Positions 22,332 through 33,155 of a stretch of DNA of 64,000 nt are shown here, one piece after another (the first letter of the stretch is position 1; the number at the start of each line of letters is the position of its first letter). The stretch is taken from NCBI RefSeq assembly GCF_016086655.4, contig NC_052138.2:29213403-29277402 (forward strand), written 5' to 3'. The notes under the pieces were generated by a model. It was not told the DNA's origin. It worked only from the letters and a program-made list of their open reading frames with translations, and made no database searches. This stretch comes from Lepeophtheirus salmonis (taxonomy: Eukaryota > Arthropoda > Copepoda > Siphonostomatoida > Caligidae). A program made the position numbers and the translations under genes.

Positions 22332-25300
22332 ATGGTGTGGATAGGACCTGTGCCGTCTTCCTTGGCGGCATTCTATTTATTTTCAGTAGTAATATGTATC
22401 TTTGTCAATGGATTCCCTGTTCCAGATGATTGCACCTCATCTCCTATAAGCGGTGGTGGTGTTGCTGCTGGAATATCCCTTGTTTGCTCCTTGTCTGCCA
22501 TTAATTCAGACTCTGAAAAAACAAACTTCTCCGTCATTCCTTCTGAACAAGCTCTTAGCCTAATAGTTATGTGCAAAAACAATTTAATTATGAGTAAGCT
22601 CGAGCCTGGAGGGTTTATTTCATTGAAAAAACTTAGATATTTGGAAATTAAGGATTGCCAGCTTAGTGCAATACCGGATGAAGCTTTTGCTGGACTAACA
22701 GACTTAATTGCCTTAAAAATTAGGTCTACTTCAAGTTTTGTAGTGGAAAATGAGGCTTTTGCTGGATTAACTTCCCTACAAACATTGGATCTTGCTCAAA
22801 ACTCTATAATCTCGCTATCGAAAAAATCTTTCTGTAATTTAGCTCAACTGAAATTATTAAATTTGTCAAGGAATGAAATCGAATCTACAGTTACCATTGG
22901 TAGTCATGAATGCATCAACGACTTGCACAATTTAGAAACATTAGACTTATCTTATAATCAAATATGGTATTTCATGATTAACAATCCCTTTGTTTCAAAT
23001 ATTATTGTCAAAAATAATGCTTTAGCAACTTTAGAAGAGGATAGTCTCAAAAATGTAGTCAATTTGAAGCTGTTGGACTTATCCAATAACGTTATTGAGA
23101 ACTTACCACTTAACTTTGTGTCTGAATCGTATCTCCTTGAGGAGATAATTTTATCAAATAACTCAATATCATACCTTCCGGATGAAGTTTTTAATAATCA
23201 ATCTTCGTTAACCACATTAGATTTGTCTGGAAACCGTTTACAATCTATATCATCCAAAGTATTTTCTGGATGTGGAATGAGACTGAAGAAGTTGGATCTC
23301 AGTTATAATGATCTTAAAGGTTTAAGCTCGAATGCCTTTATGGAGCTATCTGCACTCCATACTTTAAATTTAAATTACAATAGTCTTTATAAACTGCCAT
23401 CATTCCAAAGCATAGGAAAAACTCTCACTAATTTATACCTTTCTTCAAATTTTCTTGGTTCAGAAATGGAAGATATAGGATTAATAGATGATCTCGAATC
23501 ACTTTCTCATCTCACTTTGAACCATAATGGCATAGAAAATATTCCTCCAATGTTTTTTTTAAACTCTACCCATAGTATTAATGTATTGGACTTAAGTCAC
23601 AACAATTTTTCCATTATTCCCGATGCTGTTCGATCTCTGCAGAATCTTCAATCATTTTCCATCAGCAATAATCAAATTAAAGAATTGGGTGCATTATCAA
23701 TGAGGCATTTATGGAGATTTCAAGCTGATCATAATCTTTTGAATAAAATTGATAGTTCCAATTTCAAAAATATGATGCACCTTCAAGTTCTGGATTTATC
23801 TAGTAACAGTATATATGACGTTGATTCTGGTTCTTTTGAAATGAATACTAGACTGAAAGCTATTAGACTTGACAATAACAATATATCAGTGGTCATGAAT
23901 ATCTTCCAGGATTTACCCAATTTAACATGGCTGAACTTATCTGCTAACTCTATTTCCGCATTTGACTACGCAATGGTTCCCAAAACCATTCAATGGCTTG
24001 ATTTGCATAATAATTTGTTAAAATCATTAGATAATCGTTTCTCAGTGGAGGATCTTAATTTACTCGGACATTTAGATGCAAGTTTTAATCAGATCCAAGA
24101 AATTGGCCCTCAAAATATTCCTAATAATATTATCACTCTTCTTTTGAATGATAATCAAATATCTCAAATGGGGCCATATACATTTTATAAGAAGAAAAAG
24201 CTCAAAAAAGTGGACCTTACTCTGAATCGGATGGAAAACATTACAAGTAATGCTCTTAGACTATCTTCAGAACTTGAATTCAATGTTGACATTGAATTTT
24301 ACTTTGGCGGAAACCCTATTAAATGTGATTGTCAAATGACATGGTTCAAAAGTATTAACTCAGTTAATGGTCTACAAATGTTCCCTACTGTTGCTGATCT
24401 TGAGTCAATTTATTGTGAACTTGTTTATTCTCGTGAACAGAGTTTTGTGCCACTTGTGGAAGCAGAAAGTGACAATTTTCTCTGTGAATACAAGGCACAT
24501 TGTTTTGCTCTATGCCAATGTTGTGAATATGATGCTTGCGATTGTGAAATGACTTGCCCTTCCAATTGCACTTGCTACCATGACAATTCTTGGGCTAAGA
24601 ATATTGCTGAATGCTCATTTTCTAACCTGAAAGGACTTCCTGATCGTTTGCCAATGGATGCTACAGAAATATTTTTAGATGGAAATGAAATTAGTGTAGT
24701 GCAGAGTCATACGTTTATCGGTCGGAAGAACCTTAAGATATTATACTTGAATGAATCTCAAGTAAGATATCTGCCCAATAATTCATTTAATGGATTGATA
24801 GCACTCGAAGAACTACATTTAGAAAATAATCATATCACAAGGCTGGAAGGAAGTGAATTCAACGGGTTGTTTCGTCTAAATAAACTTTATTTACACAAAA
24901 ATAAGATAAGTTTTGTCAACAACTTTACATTTAAAGAGTTAAAAGCATTAGAGACTCTTTATATTCACGGAAATCACATTTCCATTTTCCCACCTTGGGT
25001 ATTTTTTCAAAATCCATTGCTGGCTACTCTTACTCTCTCTGAAAACCCATGGAATTGTGACTGTAATTATATGAAACGATTCGAAAATTGGATTGAGGGA
25101 TTTCATGGTAAAATCTTGGATTTGTACTATGTATCTTGTAGTAAAGGGATTCGCATTAGAGGGAACACTTGTCCCTCAACAACTGATACGACTAATTTGC
25201 AAAGTTTTGTAGAGGACTCTGAAAGGAACAAACGCATTATATTAGAGCCATCTACGACCGATTTAATTCTTCCATTGGTGTCTTCAGTTGTCATATTGAG

Positions 25301-25979
25301 TTTAATTATTATTGTGATAATTCTTGCTTTCATATTTAGATATGAAGTACGTGTGTGGGTTTATTCCAAATTTGGAATACGATTATTTGATAAAATAAGC
25401 CAAGATCAATCCATTCGTGAAAAGGATATGCTGTATGATGCATTCTTCGCTTATAGTAACAACGATGATGTATTTGTTAGACAAGTACTGGCTCCTGAAT
25501 TAGAACATGGAAGCCATAGTTATAAAATTTGTCTTCTTTATCGGGACCTTCCTACACAGCCATCATATATTGCTGATACCATTGTCCAAGCAAGTGGAGA
25601 ATCTCGAAGAACAATAATTATTTTGTCAGATAATTTTTTGAAATCAGAATGGAGTCGATATAACTATAAATCTGGCTTGCATCAAGCTTTTGGGACCTTT
25701 AAAAATGCTTATAATTTAATTGTGATAATTTTAGGCAATGTTTCTCTGCGAGACTTGGATCCTGATATAAGACATTACTTTAGTTCCAGTGTTATCATAC
25801 GATGGGGTGATAAATTATTTTGGGATAAGTTAAAATATTCTCTTCCGGATGTTGAGAACGCTGATGAATCTTCCGTTATTAATTTACAAGATGTTAGGCA
25901 TTCTAGTACTTACTCTTTTAATTATGATTCCTGTCAACAGTCAAATTCTTCCATAAGAACAATGACTATTCATATCTAG
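22332..25979 (+). CDS. Toll-like receptor
   Basis: This encodes a single-pass cell-surface receptor of 1,215 residues, all in one exon. The N-terminus is hydrophobic (about residues 8-28) and fits a signal peptide. The ectodomain holds some twenty leucine-rich repeats to about residue 650. A cysteine-capped C-flank follows (NPIKCDCQMTW near 661), then a CxCEMTCPSNCTCY N-flank cluster near 730-745, a second short repeat block (about 760-900) and a second C-flank (NPWNCDCNYMKRFENW near 904). This multi-cysteine-cluster layout is that of protostome Tolls such as Drosophila Toll-6/7/8. The membrane segment is residues 978-1002. A cytoplasmic TIR domain begins at YDAFFAYS (1035) and includes the RDL-containing BB loop, SRRTIIILS and the box-3 FW at 1163. 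Members signal through MyD88-type adaptors in immunity or act in cell adhesion and patterning. Which role applies here is not visible. The ATG at 22,332 precedes the signal peptide directly. Confidence 0.95.
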   Translation: MVWIGPVPSSLAAFYLFSVVICIFVNGFPVPDDCTSSPISGGGVAAGISLVCSLSAINSDSEKTNFSVIPSEQALSLIVMCKNNLIMSKLEPGGFISLKKLRYLEIKDCQLSAIPDEAFAGLTDLIALKIRSTSSFVVENEAFAGLTSLQTLDLAQNSIISLSKKSFCNLAQLKLLNLSRNEIESTVTIGSHECINDLHNLETLDLSYNQIWYFMINNPFVSNIIVKNNALATLEEDSLKNVVNLKLLDLSNNVIENLPLNFVSESYLLEEIILSNNSISYLPDEVFNNQSSLTTLDLSGNRLQSISSKVFSGCGMRLKKLDLSYNDLKGLSSNAFMELSALHTLNLNYNSLYKLPSFQSIGKTLTNLYLSSNFLGSEMEDIGLIDDLESLSHLTLNHNGIENIPPMFFLNSTHSINVLDLSHNNFSIIPDAVRSLQNLQSFSISNNQIKELGALSMRHLWRFQADHNLLNKIDSSNFKNMMHLQVLDLSSNSIYDVDSGSFEMNTRLKAIRLDNNNISVVMNIFQDLPNLTWLNLSANSISAFDYAMVPKTIQWLDLHNNLLKSLDNRFSVEDLNLLGHLDASFNQIQEIGPQNIPNNIITLLLNDNQISQMGPYTFYKKKKLKKVDLTLNRMENITSNALRLSSELEFNVDIEFYFGGNPIKCDCQMTWFKSINSVNGLQMFPTVADLESIYCELVYSREQSFVPLVEAESDNFLCEYKAHCFALCQCCEYDACDCEMTCPSNCTCYHDNSWAKNIAECSFSNLKGLPDRLPMDATEIFLDGNEISVVQSHTFIGRKNLKILYLNESQVRYLPNNSFNGLIALEELHLENNHITRLEGSEFNGLFRLNKLYLHKNKISFVNNFTFKELKALETLYIHGNHISIFPPWVFFQNPLLATLTLSENPWNCDCNYMKRFENWIEGFHGKILDLYYVSCSKGIRIRGNTCPSTTDTTNLQSFVEDSERNKRIILEPSTTDLILPLVSSVVILSLIIIVIILAFIFRYEVRVWVYSKFGIRLFDKISQDQSIREKDMLYDAFFAYSNNDDVFVRQVLAPELEHGSHSYKICLLYRDLPTQPSYIADTIVQASGESRRTIIILSDNFLKSEWSRYNYKSGLHQAFGTFKNAYNLIVIILGNVSLRDLDPDIRHYFSSSVIIRWGDKLFWDKLKYSLPDVENADESSVINLQDVRHSSTYSFNYDSCQQSNSSIRTMTIHI

Positions 25980-28130
25980 ATTTCTATAACCATGTGTCTG
26001 TTTGAAAATAGTATGTTTTTATTATTTTTTTTATAAAGAAGGTTATATCATTATTATTATTTATAAATTTATATAGATATACATACGATTTGTATTTTAT
26101 TTTGAAATATAAGTTATTTTTGTGGTTTGATATCATACATACCTACATAATAATTAATATAATACGCACACATTATTACCAATAGCCTTTACTATTAATT
26201 ATATGTAGATAGGTTATGCAATGACGGAAGATATTCAAAAGTAGGGAGAGTTGCTCAATTACTGGGAGCTGCTTTGATTCAGACTCCCCAGAAACAAATC
26301 CCACGCACAACTACATATGACTATTGTTGATTGAGGCTATTTAAAGATTATACCCGTCAAATGTTGGAAGTGTGACCAAAACCAAGGATGGTTGCAGCAG
26401 TTTAAAAAAAATAATTAGAGCTAGAAATTAAGGTACTTAGAATAAATAACTAGACTTTGAACGATTGATTTCAATATATAATTAACATACTAAGGAACAA
26501 AAACATATAGATCCAGATTTAATAAGTTTTAAATTAGGGATCAGTATTATAATTATACCTAAATTCAGGGCACTCTATACAATTAGTTTTGTGTCAATCC
26601 TTATTTAGGACGGAAGACTACAGTTCAGTGCTGATGATGTCGCTAGCCCCTTCAATTTTTTATCTTATATATATATAACATAAACAGGTTTATGTTACGG
26701 TGTTGATATTTGGGGGGGGGAGGGGGGCTAAGCCATGATAAAAGCTAGCAATGCCCCTGGACGTTTCTCAACTTTATTTATATTATTTAATCAGTTCTAG
26801 TACTCACAGTCCGAAGGACAGATAGACCGGTCTTAAGACTTGACTGGACTAAAAATAGACTGATACAACACTATTTACAGTAGCGAAAACCCTTTTCTGG
26901 ATTTTCTACATATCCTGCAGAATAAATCATTTGAGGACAATGGTAACACTTGTTGCCACTGACCCCTTTGTACCAAACCTTACAATATCTCAAATTTCTC
27001 TTTTGCAAGGAAATTTGATAAAATTATGTCAACTGATAGCAAAATAATCAATCATTCAAATCATGGAAATTATATTGTTCCTTCAAAAAAATACGTTTTA
27101 TCAGATATCTCACAGAGAAGTTGACAAAAATGATTGATTATATATTGGGACAACAATTTTTATCATATACAATTGTGACTACCGCTTTTTTATAGTCAGC
27201 AAGTTAAGGTGTGTTGCAACTGTCCCCACCTATACAGCGAATGACTACATTGAGGTCATTTTTGCTTTGAGAACTTTTTGTTATTTGTCTCTTGATTAAA
27301 GGAAAAGTTTCCAAGAGGAGGGTATTTGAAAATGAAGACATTATAAATTAGTTTTTGACAAGGGAGCGGAACCAGATGTTTCCATCTGTACGAGTAATTA
27401 CATATCATATTCTAGACCAGATACTTAAAACGGTATTGTTAGATTCTATGAACATAAATCGCCTTAAGGTGAAGGGGAAAAAATCAATATTCACAAGGGT
27501 CTAATGCATGAATTCCTTGATTCTTAGAGATATACTCAAATTAAACGCTCTGTATATGTGCAAAAAAGATCTATGTTTGTGAGGTTAGTATTAATCATTA
27601 TATATTATGTATACTAAAAGGTAAGGGATTAAAATAAACACTTGACTAGTCATTCCGAAAGATAAAAAAATATAAACAATTGTATTGTTCATTCAACATA
27701 GTGAAAAATAAATATTTTCACTTTTATTTATTGTACTATACAGATTTATACATTACCATATATTCTGAAACTGTCGAAGACATTACATTAGTAGTATAAT
27801 TTGTGGTAATGGGGCTATGCAAGAAGTAATCATAATTATGTTAACATATCATAGGTATTCATATCCATAATACTTAATATTCACATTTCTAGAATAAAAA
27901 CTTAATATTAGATTGAAAGTACATATTATATTCAATAATATTATGCATTGATTAAATTATTCATAATTATATTAGTATGTACATGGTAGAATTTCCTAAA
28001 TCACTGAACCTTGTACAAATAAATCAACTTTCTAAAAATTTACGATCAAAGGATTAATTTTGGTACATAATGTACATTGGATAAATTAACATTGACTCTT
28101 TGTAAGAGATTATTAATTTTGTGTTGAAGA
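25980..28130. other. Toll 3' flank and gene-free stretch
   Basis: No exon was recognised. ATAAA-type sequences occur shortly after the Toll stop, but no canonical AATAAA could be fixed as its poly(A) signal. At 26,586-26,870 lies a repeat described separately. Confidence 0.35.
26586..26870 (+). repeat. Dispersed repeat related to 36.68-36.89 kb
   Basis: It shares AATCCTTATTTAGGAC with ACTACAGTT and TCAACTTTATTT, then AATCAGTTCTAGTACT, ACAGTCCGAAGGAC and GACCG with the second copy. About 110 nt with a GGGGGGGGAGGGGGGCTAAG segment seems inserted between the two halves here. Confidence 0.5.
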
Positions 28131-28227
28131 CCAACTTGCCCGAGACTTGGACTTCAATTATATTATATTAAGGTCAATATTTTTTGGTTTTTTTACAATA
28201 AAAAATTTAAGTATTACCGTAATTTGT

Positions 28228-28500
28228 TTATGGTCAGGGGCGTCGCATATTCTCCCCCACACCCCCGGAGTGGGGAAGAATATGTCCCAATATGTTAATT
28301 TGGAAAAATTGGATGTAAATACAATTTGCAATATTTTGTGGAAAACCAGATGTTGTCGTGAAAATTTAGATAGAACATTTAATAACCGGAAAAAATTAAA
28401 TGTCTTCCCCCCAAGAAAAATCATAGCCACCAAACTCATAACGACAGGACCAAGATATTTAAGGGTCGCAATGGAGACAGTTAGGTTTTTTTAAACCGGA
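28228..28500 (+). repeat. GGGGCGTCG-containing repeat fragment
   Basis: The GC-rich entry TCAGGGGCGTCGCATATTCT and C-rich run recall other repeat leaders in this window. The open frames on both strands here have no recognisable domain and look repeat-derived. Confidence 0.3.
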
Positions 28501-28779
28501 AAGGAGGGGAGGAGGTCATTCATTTCAAAAGTTTCACTACTTAAATAACATAAAATTTGGGGGAGTTCAGTGGGGTCCTAGTGTCAGTATATGACGTCGT
28601 ATATATGTTGTAACTTGTATACCTAAGGAAACTATACAAGTTGCAACTCAAGAATGAGAGGAATCTTTTTTTTAAATTAAGAATTTAGAGTACCTGTGAT
28701 AAGGATAACGCATGCAATAATTGAAAAATCCATGGTTAGTTACTATATTAATGATATAATTTTCTATTAAAATTATTAT

Positions 28780-28985
28780 ATGGTAATTATTCTGTGTCAC
28801 AATATAAAGTTCAAATGGCAAGAGTTAAATTATTGTTAAATACACACATATGTAATATTAAATAAGTCATATTAATAGAGCAAAATGAAACGATGGCATC
28901 ATTTAGTAATTAAAATTACTGACAATATAATTAAATAAAGCGTAATGAGACGTATAATTGTAACTTGTACAATCAAATCTTGTAA
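28780..28985 (-). repeat. Dispersed repeat, partner of 8.2-8.4 kb
   Basis: It is the inverted, diverged partner of the 8.2-kb copy. Shared blocks on the complement include ATGCCATCGTTTCATTTTGC and GAACTTTATATTGTGTCACA. Confidence 0.45.
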
Positions 28986-29528
28986 ACAAGGATATATATT
29001 TCCAAAATGGTCAATTTAGGGACATCAGGTACAAATATCATAAGACTTTGTGGTGGCAAAACTAAAGTGAGACCAAGACCAATTCTGAACTCTGAAACAA
29101 GAATTAAAGAGGAAGACAAGAAGCTGTGTTTTTAAATATAAAGGAATTATATTCACTGTACTATGTAAATAGGTATATCACACATTTGACTTAACTAAAC
29201 ATGCATATTTCATTTTCTGCACATTTCAAGCATTTAAAATAACAATCTTGAACAAAAGTCAAGAATAGGAAAAAATAATATGTGCAATATATTATTCTCC
29301 ATCTTATACTTATATATTAATTATTAAATACAGCCCAATATTTAATTAACATATTTTGGTTAATTTATAGGATTTGAGTTCAACTTTCTGGGGATGAGTT
29401 GAGATAATCAAGAAGAATTTTTTTTTTTTTCATTGCGACGATGGACTTTTGCCTACTTAAAGTACAATTTGCAGCCCTTCCAAATGATTCGTCAGAATCA
29501 GTTGTTGATAGAAGTGAGCTAGCAAGAT

Positions 29529-29550
29529 CATATATATATATATATATTGC
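29529..29550. repeat. (TA)n microsatellite
   Basis: About eleven TA units following GATCATA. Confidence 0.7.
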
Positions 29551-29554
29551 TTGG

Positions 29555-30175
29555 TTTTTTGGAATTATTTTTTTAAATCCAAAAATTAAATTTCTTGAAA
29601 AACATTTGGAAAATTAATTTTTTGATTTTTTTTTCAAAAATCCACAACTATTTACAAAAAAATTTAAAAAATTAAATCTCAAATATTAATTATTTTATAA
29701 ATAAAAAATCCAGTTATTTATGAAGAATTAAATTTTTAGAAAAAAATTTTGAAAAATTAATTTTTTTAATTTTTTCTCAAAAAATCCAGTTATTCAAAAA
29801 AAAAAAAATTTGGGAAAAAAATCAAAAAGTCACTGTTGGAAACAAAAAATTAAAGTTTTTGGAAAAAATATTAAAAAATTCCCAGTTGTTAACAAAAAAT
29901 TAAATTTCTATGAAAAAAAATTATTAATTTTTTAAGAAAAAATATTAAAAAATTCACAGATATTCACGACAAATTAAATTTTTTGGGAAAAAATTTAAAT
30001 ATTAAATTTTTCGGCAAATTTTTTCAAAAGACCGTAAAAAGACCTTTTATAAAAAATTTAATTTTTTGGAAAAAATTCAAGTATAAATTTTTTTAGTAAA
30101 AACCAAAAATTCTGTAGTTTTTTTTTTGGGGGGCTACAGACTATCCAGTCTACCACCTGCGGACGCCCTGTGAAC
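29555..30175 (-). repeat. AT-rich satellite-like array, copy C (inverted)
   Basis: About 570 nt of degenerate units of the type AAAAATCCACAACTATTTAC and AAAAAATTAAATTTTTGG. They end on the right with GGGGGGCTACAGACTATCCA and CACCTGCGGACGCCC, the complement of the leader found at 3.9 kb. The whole segment is therefore in the opposite orientation. Confidence 0.5.
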
Positions 30176-30960
30176 GATAATTAATTTCTTGAAAAATACA
30201 AATGTAATCCAAAGTCAATTTTGGGAAAAATGATTCGACCCAACTTTTGTTTTGGAGAGTACTTTATCTATTTTTAGAATAATATTCAAAATTCTGGAAC
30301 AAACATCGTTTAGAAATATAATATATTATGCAAGTTCACTTTGACATTATGTGTAAATAATGATTAATTAGGAAATCAGACGATGGCGATACTTTTCATC
30401 TTGAATAGCTTAGTAAGTGGATTCATTAAAGATGTATGCATATGTGCGTTTTTCAAAGTAGAGAGTAATTCTTTCTACTTTGATGCTTGTACAAGTTACG
30501 TACTTACTTGGTGTAAAGTAGGATGCGATATGATTTATACTATTATGCTACCATTCGTCCTAATTACTTCTGATAGAAGTAGGTAATTGTAGAAATGATA
30601 TGTACAACATATGTATGTTCGAAATAATATGTAAATGTAACATACGCTTTATTAAAACCGTTATGGTAACGAAACAAAAAAAAAAGGGAAACTTATGGGA
30701 TAATTCAATACTACATAAGTATGTAACTATTAAATTTTTATTCGAAATACATATTATTATACATAATATGTACATATTTCAACAAATATTTCCTAGAGCG
30801 TTCGTCCTATCCACAGATAGTCGTCGCTTTCTTAATTCAAGTCATGCAATTTATTTCTTAAGGAAGAAAATGAAATAATTACGTTTTTTTTTTATGAGTG
30901 AAAACTTAAGAACAATCATTAAATCAGTCACAAAAAGAAGCTTCGTAGGATAGCTTCGAG

Positions 30961-32855
30961 ATGAAGATCTTAATTAAATTACTATTTCTATTCTCGATTG
31001 TTGATTGTATAGAATGGCCTGTATTTTTTGAACACTACGGATATGTTCAGTCTGTGCATAATAAATGGGAGCTGACAATTAATGCAAATATACAATTACC
31101 CGCATTAGAAAAAAGACTTCATATAATGAATCGGAGATTGGATCGTTTACAACAAGGGTTCAGTGAGAATGAAGGGGAAACAATTGAGGAGTCAACTAGT
31201 TATTTAGAAGAGTCATGGAGAGATATCAATGTGTATCTAAAGAGAAAAACTCTAAATTTGTTAAGGAAAATAAAAAGTTTAAAAGAATTTGGTCGATCCT
31301 TTGATGGCAATTTCTTTGGTAATAACATCAAATCAAGAATGAAGAGAAGTATTGAGAGTGAGACTAATTTGTTTGAGGGGAGAGCAACTCCAGGTGTTCT
31401 TCAAAGTTTGTTTGGTGTCGCTTATACGGAGGATGTTTCAGGTGTTGAGACTCGTTTAGACGATTTAGAAGTAAAGCTAAGATCAGACCTTCAAGATGTA
31501 GATACAAAAACTAGGATAATCAAAGATGATACTGAGTCTAGGATTATGCTTACAGATGGAGAACTGAAGAAAGTGGAGAATATGACGGAAATCTTGGAAA
31601 AAAAAGGTAATTGCAAATTTTCTTCCTTAATTGTTCATGAAGCAGAAATAAAGACTCAACATTTAATATTTGTAGATCTTCAACATGGAAATAAATCCAC
31701 TATTTAGATCAGCGTCCGGACAAACTCTAAAAAGAAGAAGTTTTGCTTACGAAGAAATCGAGCGACGTTTAAGCTTATACAGCGATAGACTAAATGATGT
31801 TAAAAATGCAGTTTCAACTCTTGCCTCTGGGAAATTGAGTATGTTGATCATTCCCCAGCAAAAATTGAGAATTACACTTCAAAAAATCAAAAGTCAACTA
31901 CCGAATAACTATACACTACTTTTTGATTTGAAACAGTCCCTTTGGCCTTATTATAGTTTGATTGAAAGTACAACACAGTTTGGAAATGAACTAAAGGATG
32001 TTGAAGTGCGCATCACAATTCCATTAATTGATCTCGGAAACAGGATGGAACTAAGCAAAGTTCATAATCTTCCATTAAAGGTGAGGGATGGATATTCTGT
32101 TACTGCAGACATTGATACAGAATATCTTGTTACTGATGCTCCCAGAAATTATTATTTAGAGTTATTAAAGGAAGATTTCAATAACTGCAAAATTTTCAAA
32201 CTCCCTTCTGGAGATAGACATTTTTACTGTAACCTTGGGCCGATGCTGAAGTCAGAAAAAAAGCCATTCATGCGTTATGTCTCTTTTTAAAGGAAATACA
32301 GATACTGCCCTTTGCCAATCCAGACTTAAACATGGTTTGGTGGCTCCTTTCAATAGGCTTTATAATGGTTCATGGATATTTTCTGCTTTGATTGAGCAGG
32401 TGCCAGTTTTATTAAAATGTCCTGATGGAAATACACCCACGGGACTGATTGGATTTGGAGTAATTCATTTGGCTGAAGGTTGTTCAATATCGAGTAGAGA
32501 ATATTTTTATCCAGATACCTTCTCCGGAAAAATTAAAGTTGGAATTGGTTTCGGAGATTCCTCTTGGTCACAAACAGAGGAAAATTTCAACAGTGACACA
32601 ATATCAGTCATTGACGAAGGAGAAGGAAAATTTACTCTTGAACAACCTAAGGTATCTCCCTTTTCTGAGGATCCGTTTGATCCCGAAATTATTGAAGCAG
32701 TCGTAGCAGAAGAGGACGGAGAAGAGAATGAGTCAAATGAGCTAACGTTTGAGGAGTTTGTAACAGCCATAGCTGGATCACCAAACGTAATACGCAAAAC
32801 GAACTCTTCTTCACGAACTAATTCATCCAAATCAAGAATTCTATCATTTAAATAA
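30961..32855 (+). CDS. Envelope-fusion-protein-like gene (retroviral/baculoviral F type), solitary
   Basis: Three successive open segments in different frames look like parts of one protein of about 570 residues. The first starts with a hydrophobic signal-like N-terminus at 30,961 and carries a furin-type site (RMKR, residues 126-129). This is followed within 25 residues by a glycine/phenylalanine-containing hydrophobic patch and then a heptad-rich helix. The later segments hold the spaced cysteines seen in the class I F/Env proteins of baculoviruses and gypsy-like errantiviruses. Breaks lie at about 31,607-31,712 and 32,229-32,301. Both can be read as short introns, since GT..AG boundaries that keep phase exist. 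The second may instead be a frameshift near an A run. The C-terminus is acidic then serine-rich, with no visible membrane anchor. No gag, pol or LTR is near, so domestication (as for Drosophila Iris) is plausible but inferred. Tandem AATAAA motifs follow at 32,900-32,909. Confidence 0.55.
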
Positions 32856-32899
32856 TAAATAGCAAATATTGATACTAGTTATAGTTTTAGAGGACTTTA

Positions 32900-32909
32900 A
32901 ATAAATAAA
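32900..32909 (+). promoter_or_regulatory. Poly(A) signals of the envelope-like gene
   Basis: Two overlapping AATAAA hexamers lie 45-54 nt past the stop codon, in a position normal for a polyadenylation signal. Confidence 0.5.
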
Positions 32910-33155
32910 AACTGTATTTCCATTTTAGAGTATGTATGCATAAACCAATTATTTAAGTTATATTGAATGACAATAAAAACCCATATCTTAATGTACTTTT
33001 TTTATATTTAATTTCCAATTCATACTTATTCATTTCTTACTTAAGAATTATTTAAAAAGAAAGACAAAAAGAACGAAATATCAGTCAATTATTAAAATAT
33101 TTTTGAGAGTATTTTATGTGGCAGCTATCTTTATATATATTAAAAACATGGGATA

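Noticed and set aside
28147..28494. Open frames on both strands at a GGGGCGTCG repeat
   Set aside because: Both strands are open over the same DNA, no motif is present and the leader is repeat-like.
32507..32830. 107-codon minus-strand frame
   Set aside because: It is antisense to the acidic/serine-rich tail of the envelope-like gene; serine-rich shadow composition.
30961..32855. An intact endogenous retrovirus around the envelope-like gene
   Set aside because: No LTR, primer-binding site, gag or pol frames were seen on either side within the flanking sequence.
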